NCBI GenBank assembly: GCA_026992215.1
Contig: JALXAI010000592.1
Coordinates: 1 to 9,596 of the forward strand
Length of the DNA stretch: 9,596 bases
Origin: Desulfobacterales bacterium
GTDB lineage: Bacteria; Desulfobacterota; Syntrophobacteria; B119-G9
Direction of reading: 5' to 3'
Shown here: positions 1 through 6,698 of the stretch, piece after piece
Layout of the letters: every line of letters begins with the position of its first letter
Numbering within the stretch: position 1 is the stretch's first letter
Made by a program: the position numbers and the translations under genes
Notes under the pieces: model-generated
Database searches by the model: none
Told to the model about the DNA's origin: nothing
What the model saw: only the letters and a program-made list of their open reading frames with translations

Positions 1-549
1 ATTGGAAAGTACTGGTTAAACAATGGAGATTATGTTTACCCGGAAGTGGGTCGGCTGAAAATATTTCAATCGTATGATATCGAGGAATCTCCTGAAATAT
101 TCCATGACGCCGGAAGAAGACCGTTTTCCGATATAACCCTTGAGCTTGACCTTGACCCTTGTTCGTATTTTTCGATGTCCTACGATACGGCTCTGTCTCC
201 CTACGATGCAGAATGGGCCGGGCACCAGCTGCTGGTCAGGATGTCGTCACCGAGGGGAGACAGTGTCTCCATAGACTACAGGCAAAGGCCGGAAACGGAG
301 GACCAGATAAACGTTTCGGGTTCTGTTGTCCTCTCCAGGTATCTGGTCTTTTCTTCCCAGCAGCAATATTCCTTCCTGAAAGATGAACTCTTCAAGCAAA
401 GCTACTCCGCGACTTTTTCCAGGCAATGCTGGTCGGCAAACGTGACTTATACCGACGAAGCTGACACTCAGACATGGACTTTCATGGTGAACCTGACAGG
501 TATAGGGTCCATTGGTAAGGACACCCTTGGCAAGGGGGGTAACTTTTAA
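1..549 (+). CDS. lptD: LPS assembly outer-membrane protein LptD, C-terminal fragment (5' end outside window)
   Basis: The frame is open from the first base and ends at TAA 547-549, so 182 C-terminal residues are visible and the true start lies upstream. LptD is the outer-membrane beta-barrel that, with the lipoprotein LptE, inserts lipopolysaccharide into the outer leaflet. The visible part alternates short amphipathic strands rich in Tyr, Ser and Arg (RLKIFQSYDI, LVRMSSP, VSIDYRQRP, YSATFSRQ, NVTYTDEA). This is typical of the C-terminal half of the barrel. It closes with a FMVNLTGIGSIG segment, resembling the L-x-G-(L/I)-G-S-(I/V)-G block near LptD C-termini. A GTG at 46 is the first start-like codon, but the coding pattern continues unbroken upstream of it, so I do not treat it as the start. 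The gene converges with pilZ; the gap is 59 bases. Family assignment is fairly secure, although the periplasmic OstA part cannot be seen. Confidence 0.8.
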   Translation: MGKYWLNNGDYVYPEVGRLKIFQSYDIEESPEIFHDAGRRPFSDITLELDLDPCSYFSMSYDTALSPYDAEWAGHQLLVRMSSPRGDSVSIDYRQRPETEDQINVSGSVVLSRYLVFSSQQQYSFLKDELFKQSYSATFSRQCWSANVTYTDEADTQTWTFMVNLTGIGSIGKDTLGKGGNF

Positions 550-608
550 GTGATCCAATCTGATTCATCATGCCGGTGCATGCCGGGCTAAAAGGTTGTT
601 GAGCCGTG

Positions 609-932
609 TTACGTCAGTTGGCTGGCCAATTGCGGTGAAAGTTCGTAAAATTCAATTCCAATTATGTAATTGTTATTCGATGCTTCCTGGGTATAAATTA
701 CCTTTCCCTGCACCGAGAATATACTCTCTTCTACCGCTATCTCCATTTCCATTTCCGAGTCCTTGTTGACTGCCTGGTAGACCTCTACCTTCACTCCGGC
801 AGGACTTATGTCAAGGGTCCTTGCCATGGATATTCCGCACTTTTGAACGCCCTGTTCCTTGTTTATGTACGATAGCAAATGCAAGGATTTCAGCCTGGGG
901 TATTTCCTTTTTTCCAGAATCTTTTCAGCCAT
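609..932 (-). CDS. Single-domain PilZ (c-di-GMP binding) protein
   Basis: This 107-residue protein is almost entirely a PilZ domain. The two hallmark c-di-GMP contacts are present: RxxxR at residues 9-13 (RKYPR) and DxSxxG at 41-46 (DISPAG). The closing strand IGIEFYEL lies at about 91-98. PilZ proteins bind cyclic di-GMP and relay it to motility, exopolysaccharide or transcription targets. With no fused output domain, this one would act by protein-protein contact in the cytosol; there is no signal peptide or membrane segment. The ATG is preceded by an AGGAG ribosome site (positions 939-943, 6-base gap), which supports the start. It is divergent from the lipoprotein gene and convergent with lptD, so it is probably monocistronic. 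The partner cannot be inferred from the neighbourhood. Confidence 0.88.
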   Translation of the reverse strand: MAEKILEKRKYPRLKSLHLLSYINKEQGVQKCGISMARTLDISPAGVKVEVYQAVNKDSEMEMEIAVEESIFSVQGKVIYTQEASNNNYIIGIEFYELSPQLASQLT

Positions 933-1048
933 CTATTACTCCTGCCTTATTAAAAACTAGCTTTAAAAATCGATTTCTGATAACTTTATAACTAGCTATG
1001 GTTCCGGTAACACTCACCTTAACTCACACATTTGAAAAGGAAAGAAAG

Positions 1049-1705
1049 ATGAAGCGCATTTTTTCTTTTACCATTGCTCTGATTTTCGTCTCTCTGATGG
1101 TAACCGGATGTTATCTGCATACCCCGGTAGAAACAAGGGGCGCCCAATATTTACCCAAAAAAGATTACCACAGTATCGGAGTTATTTTCAAGGATATTAC
1201 GGGCAAGGCAAGAAACCACATGGATGCCCTTAAAGTCGTCCTTTACAGAGAGCTGGAATCGAGAGGGTTTGTGGTTAAGTTCCTGGATAATGTTAGCGGT
1301 ATCGATGAAATTATGAAGAACCCGGAAGTGCTGGGAGATAAGATACCGGACCTGGTCCTCGAGGTTGATATCGTGAAATATGGCGAGGAAAGCCAGCTGG
1401 TGGAAACACCCGCAACGAGTACCATTATGTCTTCCAGTGCCTCCCAGGGTCAGGACCATATAATCGCTCAACCATGGGACAAGGATAGCAGTGCCTATTG
1501 TGAAAGTGAATTTAAGACTGTCATCATGCAGGCATCTCTTGTTGATGTGCTGATGAGAAACAGGATATGGAGTGCTCGGGCTGAGGCCAAACCCCGTGTG
1601 GTGGGTTGCAGTTTCTTGTACAAGAGTTATAATAAGTCTTTGAATCTAATGAAAATGGCAAAAAAGACCCTGAGGGAGTTGATGAGTAAATTCCCGAGAC
1701 GATAA
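1049..1705 (+). CDS. Putative lipoprotein of unknown function
   Basis: This is a 218-residue protein with a clear lipoprotein signal. It has a basic N-terminus (MKR), a hydrophobic stretch at residues 4-18 and the lipobox V-T-G-C with lipidated Cys21. The ATG at 1049 is preferred over an in-frame start at 998: AAGGA (1037-1041) lies 7 bases upstream, and the lipoprotein signal begins exactly there. The mature part starts with a beta-alpha-beta-like segment (HSIGVIFKDI, helix MDALKVVLYRELESRG, strand FVVKFLD, then DLVLEVDIVKYG). This recalls the small alpha/beta domains of envelope lipoproteins such as the CsgG/TolB-N/LpoB-like group. That similarity is an impression from secondary-structure pattern only. 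A Ser/Thr-rich loop follows (about 118-135), then a C-terminal part with Cys151 and Cys187 that could form a disulfide, and a basic tail. I do not recognise the family. It should sit in the inner or outer membrane facing the periplasm. Confidence 0.75.
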   Translation: MKRIFSFTIALIFVSLMVTGCYLHTPVETRGAQYLPKKDYHSIGVIFKDITGKARNHMDALKVVLYRELESRGFVVKFLDNVSGIDEIMKNPEVLGDKIPDLVLEVDIVKYGEESQLVETPATSTIMSSSASQGQDHIIAQPWDKDSSAYCESEFKTVIMQASLVDVLMRNRIWSARAEAKPRVVGCSFLYKSYNKSLNLMKMAKKTLRELMSKFPRR

Positions 1706-1724
1706 TGCTGAGTTAATATTTGGC

Positions 1725-1753
1725 TTGCCATTTTGAAAAAAAAGCATTAATAA
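1725..1753 (+). promoter_or_regulatory. Possible sigma70-type promoter for tRNA-His
   Basis: TTGCCA (1725-1730) and TAATAA (1748-1753) are separated by 17 bases and lie about 20 bases upstream of the mature tRNA 5' end. The -35 match is good and the -10 match weak. The A-run in the spacer (1736-1743) is typical of a strong stable-RNA promoter region but proves nothing. The position is the main argument. Confidence 0.35.
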
Positions 1754-1773
1754 GCTAGTCGCTTGCAGCACAT

Positions 1774-1851
1774 GGTGGGTGTAGCTCAACAGGTTAGAGC
1801 ACTGGGTTGTGGCCCCAGAGGCTGTGGGTTCGAGTCCCATCACTCACCCCA
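1774..1851 (+). tRNA. tRNA-His (anticodon GTG), CCA encoded
   Basis: All cloverleaf elements can be drawn. The acceptor stem is 1775-1781 with 1841-1847, one G-T wobble. The extra G(-1) at 1774 faces C73 at 1848, the identity signature of tRNA-His. The D stem is GCTC 1784-1787 with GAGC 1797-1800. The anticodon stem is CTGGG 1802-1806 with CCCAG 1814-1818, enclosing a 7-base loop with anticodon GTG at 1809-1811. The T arm is 1824-1828 with 1836-1840 and loop TTCGAGT. The 3' CCA is encoded at 1849-1851. It appears intact and single, with its own terminator. I see no repeated 3' end further along that would mark an integrated island. Confidence 0.97.
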
Positions 1852-1864
1852 TTTAGTCAGCAGG

Positions 1865-1897
1865 AAGGGTTGCGAAGCATCGTAACCCTTTATTTTT
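1865..1897 (+). terminator. Rho-independent terminator of tRNA-His
   Basis: The 10-bp stem AAGGGTTGCG (1865-1874) pairs with CGTAACCCTT (1881-1890) with one G-T wobble. The loop is AAGCAT, and a T-rich tract (1889-1897) follows. It starts 13 bases after the tRNA CCA end. Confidence 0.88.
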
Positions 1898-1921
1898 GCC
1901 TGCCCATCCGGGTCAAATAAG

Positions 1922-1959
1922 AATCCCCATTCTCCCGGAGGAGAATGGGGATTATTTTT
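1922..1959. terminator. Strong, probably bidirectional terminator between tRNA-His and the cytochrome operon
   Basis: A perfect 14-bp stem, AATCCCCATTCTCC (1922-1935) with its exact complement at 1940-1953, encloses the tetraloop CGGA. On the plus strand it is followed by ATTTTT. On the minus strand it is followed by CTTATTTG. It lies 38 bases beyond the stop codon of the octaheme cytochrome, so its main job is probably to end the minus-strand operon. It also backs up the tRNA terminator at 1865-1897. Confidence 0.88.
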
Positions 1960-1991
1960 CCAAAAGGGGGTTTGCCAGTAGGTTTCTGTCG

Positions 1992-3404
1992 CTACTTCTT
2001 GGCGGCTGGTTTCGGTACCACCTGTGGCGGCTTCGTGGTATCGCCCGTGGCGTTCGGATAGTACGTGTGCTTGTACACGGGCTTGCCAGTCTTAATGGCT
2101 TCCAGGCACTCTTTCATAAAGGCGTTGAACTTGGGTTTCATGTCGTACGCGCCGTGCCACCATGCGTAGTCTGGCCCAGCCATGGCCACGCCCATTCTGT
2201 TTCTCCTGCCTTCATGATGCCACAGTTCGTAAAAATTGAGCTCGGGATCTTCATCAAAGAACCTGGTCTTATCCAGCAGGCCTTTTTCATACATCTGTGT
2301 AAGCATTTTCTTTGCCGGCTTGAAATAGACATCGTTGTATTCCTGGACCGTCTTATCAAGCTGGGCAAAGTGGTTCTTCACCCACAGCTTGCTGTGGCAC
2401 TGCATGCAGATGGACTCCATCTTCGCTCTTTCAACCTTCCAGTTTGTCTTGGCAGGGAAGGGCTTGAAGTTTTCGGGTCTCACCGTAAGCGGTGCCTGGA
2501 GTTCCCAGGAGAGTCTTTCCGTCACATCGTGGGTGGTCAGCACGTTGCCGGAACCGGACATGTGACAGGACGCGCAAACCGGGCCGCGGTAGTCAACTCC
2601 GGGTGTCCATGTTCCGGGAGCGGCATTCCAGTTATAGTCCTTTCCGTAAGTGGCATAAATGTCACCATGCTTGGATTCGGTAAATATTTCTATCTGAGGA
2701 TGGTCAGGACCGAGATGGCATTGCCCGCACGCTTCGGGCCTTCTGGCTTCGGCAACAGAAAATCTGTGTCTCGTGTGGCAGCTTGTACAGCTCCCCTTGC
2801 TTCCGTCCAGGTTGATTCTGCCCACTCCCACGCTGGGCCAGGTATCATAGCTTAATTTTCCGTCCTTGATTTTCAAGATAGACCCGTGGCAATGGTAACA
2901 TCCTGTTGCCCTTTCATTGTCGCTATTCATCCCCTTGTTCATCCACGGATCGACCTTCCAGACAATCTGCAAAGTGTTCGCGTGCTTGCTTCTGCTGTAC
3001 TGCTTCACCTCGTCCGGGTGGCACCTTGAACAGTCCTTCGGCGTAACCACCGCGGAAATGGGAACCTTGTATTCGGGTTTACCGTAAGGCTGATCGCTTC
3101 TTTCGTATTGCTTGAAGTGTTCTTTGCTCACATCGGGATCCGTCTCGTCCGCCCTGTGGCAGTCAATACAGGTAATGTTGGCGCTCGCGTGCCTGCTATG
3201 AGCCCAGTCGGTAAAAATCCCAGGATTTTCTTTCTTGTGGCACTCAATGCACGCGATTCCTTCCTTGGGTATGCTTCTTTCGATCCTGAACTCTTTCACC
3301 TTGGCCTGGTTGGGTGCGGTTTGCGCCCAAGTGCCGGCCGGCAGCAAGCATAGAAAGCTTATCACGGCAAAAACAAAAAATAATGGCACTAAGATCCTCT
3401 TCAT
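1992..3404 (-). CDS. hao: Exported octaheme cytochrome c, hydroxylamine oxidoreductase (HAO) family
   Basis: This 470-residue protein has a Sec signal peptide (hydrophobic residues 4-22, likely cleavage after TWA27). It carries exactly eight CXXCH haem-attachment sites, with first Cys at residues 52, 79, 125, 169, 206, 226, 277 and 333. Family features are the GPDH segment after haem 6 (Asp234-His235, candidate for the HAO active-site Asp-His pair), ESKHG at 243-247, THDVTERLSW at 291-300 after haem 7, and a C-terminal helical part with PDYAWWHGAY at 411-420. None of the eight sites is CXXCK, which argues against NrfA-type or octaheme nitrite reductases. In N. europaea HAO the fourth haem is the catalytic P460, cross-linked to a C-terminal tyrosine. 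Tyr413 and Tyr420 are candidates here, but I cannot align them without tools. The ATG follows AAAGGGGG (3413-3420, 8-base gap). It lies 115 bases downstream of the NapC/NrfH-type gene, so it probably receives quinol electrons and reduces nitrite, nitric oxide or hydroxylamine in the periplasm. An oxidative role is possible. The family call is firm and the direction is inference. Confidence 0.9.
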   Translation of the reverse strand: MKRILVPLFFVFAVISFLCLLPAGTWAQTAPNQAKVKEFRIERSIPKEGIACIECHKKENPGIFTDWAHSRHASANITCIDCHRADETDPDVSKEHFKQYERSDQPYGKPEYKVPISAVVTPKDCSRCHPDEVKQYSRSKHANTLQIVWKVDPWMNKGMNSDNERATGCYHCHGSILKIKDGKLSYDTWPSVGVGRINLDGSKGSCTSCHTRHRFSVAEARRPEACGQCHLGPDHPQIEIFTESKHGDIYATYGKDYNWNAAPGTWTPGVDYRGPVCASCHMSGSGNVLTTHDVTERLSWELQAPLTVRPENFKPFPAKTNWKVERAKMESICMQCHSKLWVKNHFAQLDKTVQEYNDVYFKPAKKMLTQMYEKGLLDKTRFFDEDPELNFYELWHHEGRRNRMGVAMAGPDYAWWHGAYDMKPKFNAFMKECLEAIKTGKPVYKHTYYPNATGDTTKPPQVVPKPAAKK

Positions 3405-3519
3405 GGTTCAAACCCCCTTTCTGAAAAACCTGTTTAACATGACTCCCTTTCCAAGGCTCCTCAAGAAGCTCTCACCCCGACCACATGTATCATGCGTGGC
3501 AGGTCGTTCCATCCTACCT

Positions 3520-4092
3520 CTACTGGGGATAGCTTCTGTACTGCTTGTAGTCGTAGTAACTTCGCTTCACGTGAACCAGGTTATAATGGCAGTCCACGCA
3601 TTTTTTCTCGTATCCCGGCCTGGGGTATAACACTGACCTGTGAGCCAGCATGGCACCTCTCTTGTCGGGTATGTAAAGGATGTTTCTATGACACTTCTGG
3701 CACTGTTCGTTTTTAAAGGAAGCATATGCCACTTTACGGTTCTTTTCGCGGTCGTAGGGCTTACCTGACAGGTGAACTAAAATGTCCTTAATTCCGTGGG
3801 CGGTCTTGGTGTAGAAAAAGTTCCACGTGTCGTGAGGGGCCGGCAGGTGGCAATCCATGCAGTCCGCTACAAAACCCTGACCATTGTTGACGTGGCTCGA
3901 TGTCTTCCACGTGTTGTACGCAAATTGGATTTCGTGGCAGGATGCACAGAACCTGGGGGTGGAAGTTCGAACCATGGTATAGTATGTGATGCTGAAGAGC
4001 GGGAAGCCGATGATTATTCCCAGGACTACTAAAAGGAAACCTTTGAAGAATCGCCTCTTGCCTTTCTTTTCGCTTGCAGAAGCTTGACCCAT
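3520..4092 (-). CDS. NapC/NrfH-family membrane-anchored tetraheme quinol dehydrogenase
   Basis: This 190-residue protein has a basic cytosolic N-terminus (KKGKRRFFKG, 9-18). One uncleaved transmembrane helix follows (about 19-38). The periplasmic domain has four CXXCH sites with first Cys at 49, 78, 131 and 165. Length, single anchor and haem spacing match the NapC/NirT/NrfH family, which oxidises membrane quinol and passes electrons to a periplasmic reductase. Haem 1 reads CASCHEI: the position two after the haem His, Met in NrfH and NapC, is Ile55 here. The haem-1 axial ligand may therefore differ. The start is ATG at 4092 with a G-rich but not classical ribosome site (GGGGG, 4097-4101). 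It lies directly upstream of the octaheme gene on the same strand, and that gene is its obvious electron acceptor. I leave the symbol blank because nrfH, napC and cycB-type names depend on the partner enzyme. Confidence 0.9.
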   Translation of the reverse strand: MGQASASEKKGKRRFFKGFLLVVLGIIIGFPLFSITYYTMVRTSTPRFCASCHEIQFAYNTWKTSSHVNNGQGFVADCMDCHLPAPHDTWNFFYTKTAHGIKDILVHLSGKPYDREKNRKVAYASFKNEQCQKCHRNILYIPDKRGAMLAHRSVLYPRPGYEKKCVDCHYNLVHVKRSYYDYKQYRSYPQ

Positions 4093-4428
4093 ATTGCCCC
4101 CGAAATTGATGGTTTATGGATACAGGTATTCGCTAATAAATTGCACTTCGAAGATAGGAAAGGATATCTCTGTTCGGAGCGGACTTAAACGGCCTCCTAA
4201 AACGCTCCCGCTGAAACATGGGTAAAATCAGAATCAGTACGTGCTCCTTGCGTACAGACAAATGCTCTTCGAACAATTTAGCCTGGTCGGTGATATATAC
4301 AGGAGCCGGAAATAACAGCTGCTAATGAGACTGATCTTGAGTTTTCACCCTGGTATGAAATGGAAAGCTTACAACCACCCCGGTTCAATTTCCATTGATA
4401 GATACTGTGAGTCATAAATAATACTATC

Positions 4429-4443
4429 TTGATCCAAAATCAA
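4429..4443. promoter_or_regulatory. Possible CRP/FNR-family operator
   Basis: TTGAT (4429-4433) and ATCAA (4439-4443) form a perfect dyad with a 5-base spacer, CCAAA. FNR-type sites use the same half-sites with a 4-base spacer, so this is off by one. It sits 27 bases upstream of the uvrB -35 box and about 340 bases upstream of the NapC/NrfH-type gene. It is suggestive only because nitrogen-oxide reductase genes are often controlled by this regulator family. Confidence 0.25.
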
Positions 4444-4470
4444 TAAAAAAATTCCATTCGTAAATATTTT

Positions 4471-4497
4471 TTGAGATTCCTTCCCAATTCTTATAAT
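4471..4497 (+). promoter_or_regulatory. Sigma70-type promoter of uvrB
   Basis: The perfect -10 TATAAT (4492-4497) is preceded by TTGAGA (4471-4476), a four-of-six -35 with a short 15-base spacer. Transcription would begin near 4504, about 105 bases upstream of the uvrB ATG. No LexA box of the E. coli type overlaps it. Confidence 0.5.
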
Positions 4498-4610
4498 AAC
4501 CTCATGACCTCCGAGAACCGCCCTGTGATTTTTCTTCTGATCTGATTGTCCGGAAGCCCCGCGGGATGTTATTATGGATCGGAAAACCTGAGGAGCAAGA
4601 GAAAAGATTG

Positions 4611-6623
4611 ATGTTGAGAAGGAAAGGAAAATTCAGGCTGGTATCAGATCTTGAACCCACGGGAGACCAGCCACAGGCGATTGAAGAGCTTGCGAGAGGG
4701 ATCCGGGAAGGGAAAGGGGAGCAGGTTTTGCTTGGCGTCACGGGTTCTGGCAAAACGTTTACCATGGCACATGTAATAGAACGAGTCCAGAAGCCGACTC
4801 TTGTGATTGCTCCCAACAAAACCCTTGCCGCGCAGCTTTACGGCGAGTTCAAAGTCCTTTTCCCCGAAAACGCGGTGGAATACTTTGTTTCTTACTACGA
4901 TTACTACCAGCCCGAAGCCTACCTTCCCCCCACGGATACGTATATCGCCAAGGATGCCTCGATAAATGAGTCAATCGACAAGATGAGACATTCTGCCACG
5001 CGATCTTTGCTGGAAAGAGAAGATGTTATCATCGTTGCAAGCGTCTCCTGCATATACGGCCTGGGTTCTCCCGAAGCTTATTCCGAAATGCTCCTGAAAC
5101 TGTGCAAGTACCAGGAAATATCCCGGGAAGAAGTGATAGGGAGGCTTGTTCAAATACATTACCAGAGAAACGACTACGATTTTCATCGAGGCACTTTTCG
5201 GGTGAGAGGGGATGTGATTGAGATTCTTCCTTCCCACGAGGAAGACAGGGCGATCAGGGTGGAATTCTTCGGAGACGAAGTGGACGCCATCTCTGAAATT
5301 GATTCCCTGACGGGACGAAGGCTGAGAGACCTCGAGGAAGTAACCGTGTATCCGGGAACTCATTACGTAACAAGCAGGCATACACTGCAGCAGGCGATTT
5401 CCGCCATAAAAAGAGAGCTTGGAGAAAGGCTCGAAGAGCTCTACAGCCAGGGAAAGCTCGTGGAAGCGCAAAGGCTCGAGGAGCGAACAATGTTTGACCT
5501 GGAAATGATGCAGGAACTGGGCTATTGTTCGGGAATAGAAAACTACTCGAGGCATTTAACCGGCAGGAAACCGGGGGAACCTCCACCCACGTTGCTCGAT
5601 TATTTCCCCGAGGATTGGCTGCTGTTCATAGATGAAAGCCATATTGCCATTCCTCAGTTAAAGGGAATGTACCGGGGCGATCGGTCAAGAAAAGAAACCC
5701 TTGTGGAGTATGGTTTCAGACTACCCTCCGCCCTGGACAACAGGCCCCTTTGCTTCGAAGAGTTCGAAGAACGAATAAACACGGTAATCTATGTCTCGGC
5801 CACTCCAGGGGATTATGAACTCGAGAAAGTCGGCGGACAAATCGTGGAACAGGTCATCAGGCCCACCGGGCTGCTGGATCCCGAAGTCGAAATAAGGCCG
5901 GCGGAAAACCAGGTTGATGACCTCTACGGAGAAATCCTCGAGCGGGTAAAGAGAAACGAACGGGTGCTGGTAACCACGCTGACTAAAAGAATGGCAGAGG
6001 ATCTGACGGACTACTTCGGGGAACTTGGTTTGAAAGTCAGGTACATGCATTCCGATATAAATACCATTGACCGTGTGGAACTTATCAGGGACCTTCGCCT
6101 GGGCCAATTTGACGTTCTCGTAGGCATTAACCTGCTGAGGGAAGGGCTGGATTTGCCCGAGGTTTCCCTGGTTGCCATTCTTGATGCCGACAAGGAAGGA
6201 TTCTTGAGGTCTGAAAGATCCCTGATTCAAACTGTGGGGCGCGCCGCCAGAAATGTAAGGGGAAAAGTAATTCTTTATGGAAACAGGGTGACTCAAGCGA
6301 TGCAAAGGACGGTGGAAGAAACGAATCGTCGCAGAAAAATTCAGCACCATTACAACGTCACCCACGGTATAACGCCTTGCACCGTATTCAAAGAAGTAAC
6401 CGATGTTCTTGCCCCGATCCTGGAAGTGGATCAGGTTGATCCGGAACAGATCAAGGAGCCCCAGCTTGAACTTTCAGCGGTAAAACCCGGTGACCTGAGT
6501 CGCCGAATAAAGGAACTGGAACAAAGCATGCGGGATGCGGCGGATAATCTTGAATTTGAAAGAGCTGCTGAAATTCGGGATCAAATTAAGATACTTAAAG
6601 AGGCCGAGCTGGTTATGCGCTGA
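4611..6623 (+). CDS. uvrB: UvrABC excinuclease subunit B
   Basis: UvrB is the damage-verifying helicase-like subunit of nucleotide excision repair. It is loaded by UvrA and then recruits UvrC for incision. The chosen ATG gives 670 residues, in line with the E. coli protein (673). Visible motifs are Walker A GVTGSGKT (42-49), the beta-hairpin region YFVSYYDYYQPEAY (91-104) that threads between DNA strands, DESH Walker B (341-344), and helicase motif VI QTVGRAARN (540-548). The C-terminal UVR domain (about 630-665, LEFERAAEIRDQI core) binds UvrC. An in-frame ATG at 4566 would add 15 residues with no family counterpart and has a poor ribosome site. The ATG at 4611 has GAGGAG at 4590-4595, a rather long 15-base gap. 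uvrB is monocistronic here and converges on the sigma54 activator across 75 bases. The gene looks intact. Confidence 0.97.
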   Translation: MLRRKGKFRLVSDLEPTGDQPQAIEELARGIREGKGEQVLLGVTGSGKTFTMAHVIERVQKPTLVIAPNKTLAAQLYGEFKVLFPENAVEYFVSYYDYYQPEAYLPPTDTYIAKDASINESIDKMRHSATRSLLEREDVIIVASVSCIYGLGSPEAYSEMLLKLCKYQEISREEVIGRLVQIHYQRNDYDFHRGTFRVRGDVIEILPSHEEDRAIRVEFFGDEVDAISEIDSLTGRRLRDLEEVTVYPGTHYVTSRHTLQQAISAIKRELGERLEELYSQGKLVEAQRLEERTMFDLEMMQELGYCSGIENYSRHLTGRKPGEPPPTLLDYFPEDWLLFIDESHIAIPQLKGMYRGDRSRKETLVEYGFRLPSALDNRPLCFEEFEERINTVIYVSATPGDYELEKVGGQIVEQVIRPTGLLDPEVEIRPAENQVDDLYGEILERVKRNERVLVTTLTKRMAEDLTDYFGELGLKVRYMHSDINTIDRVELIRDLRLGQFDVLVGINLLREGLDLPEVSLVAILDADKEGFLRSERSLIQTVGRAARNVRGKVILYGNRVTQAMQRTVEETNRRRKIQHHYNVTHGITPCTVFKEVTDVLAPILEVDQVDPEQIKEPQLELSAVKPGDLSRRIKELEQSMRDAADNLEFERAAEIRDQIKILKEAELVMR

Positions 6624-6698
6624 AAGACGTCATCAGTTCACGGGCAGTTGCGGTCATATGTAGCACTCTTCCAGCCAATTGTCTGCCGGATTTTAATT

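Larger units (their letters stand above)
4093..4610. other. Non-coding divergent control region between the cytochrome operon and uvrB
   Basis: No convincing coding sequence is present on either strand. The region holds the uvrB promoter (4471-4497) and an FNR-like dyad TTGAT-N5-ATCAA (4429-4443). It also holds a short inverted repeat GTACG-N9-CGTAC near 4238-4256. A nested hairpin lies at 4359-4396: AATGGAAA pairs with TTTCCATT, enclosing AACC-ACCCC-GGTT. The minus-strand promoter for the cytochrome pair must lie here, but I could not pick out good -35/-10 or -24/-12 boxes for it. Confidence 0.6.

Noticed and set aside
998..1048. Upstream in-frame start for the lipoprotein
   Set aside because: It has no good ribosome site, and it would put 17 extra residues before a canonical lipoprotein signal peptide.
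1774..1851. tRNA-His as an integration site
   Set aside because: No integrase, no duplicated tRNA 3' end and no change in base composition are visible in the window.
1896..2855. Long plus-strand open frame of 319 codons
   Set aside because: It is antisense to the octaheme cytochrome, whose eight CXXCH motifs, signal peptide and ribosome site make the minus-strand reading certain. The antisense product has no recognisable features.
4566..4610. Upstream in-frame ATG for uvrB
   Set aside because: It adds 15 residues that UvrB proteins do not have, and its ribosome site is poor.
4093..4610. Search for a LexA (SOS) box upstream of uvrB
   Set aside because: No CTGT-N8-ACAG or close variant is present. 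LexA sites in other phyla differ, so SOS control is neither shown nor excluded.
4971..5555. Minus-strand open frame of 194 codons within uvrB
   Set aside because: It is a shadow of the clearly conserved uvrB reading frame and carries no motifs of its own.
5721..6365. Minus-strand open frame of 214 codons within uvrB
   Set aside because: It is a shadow of uvrB helicase motifs on the plus strand with no start context or domain.
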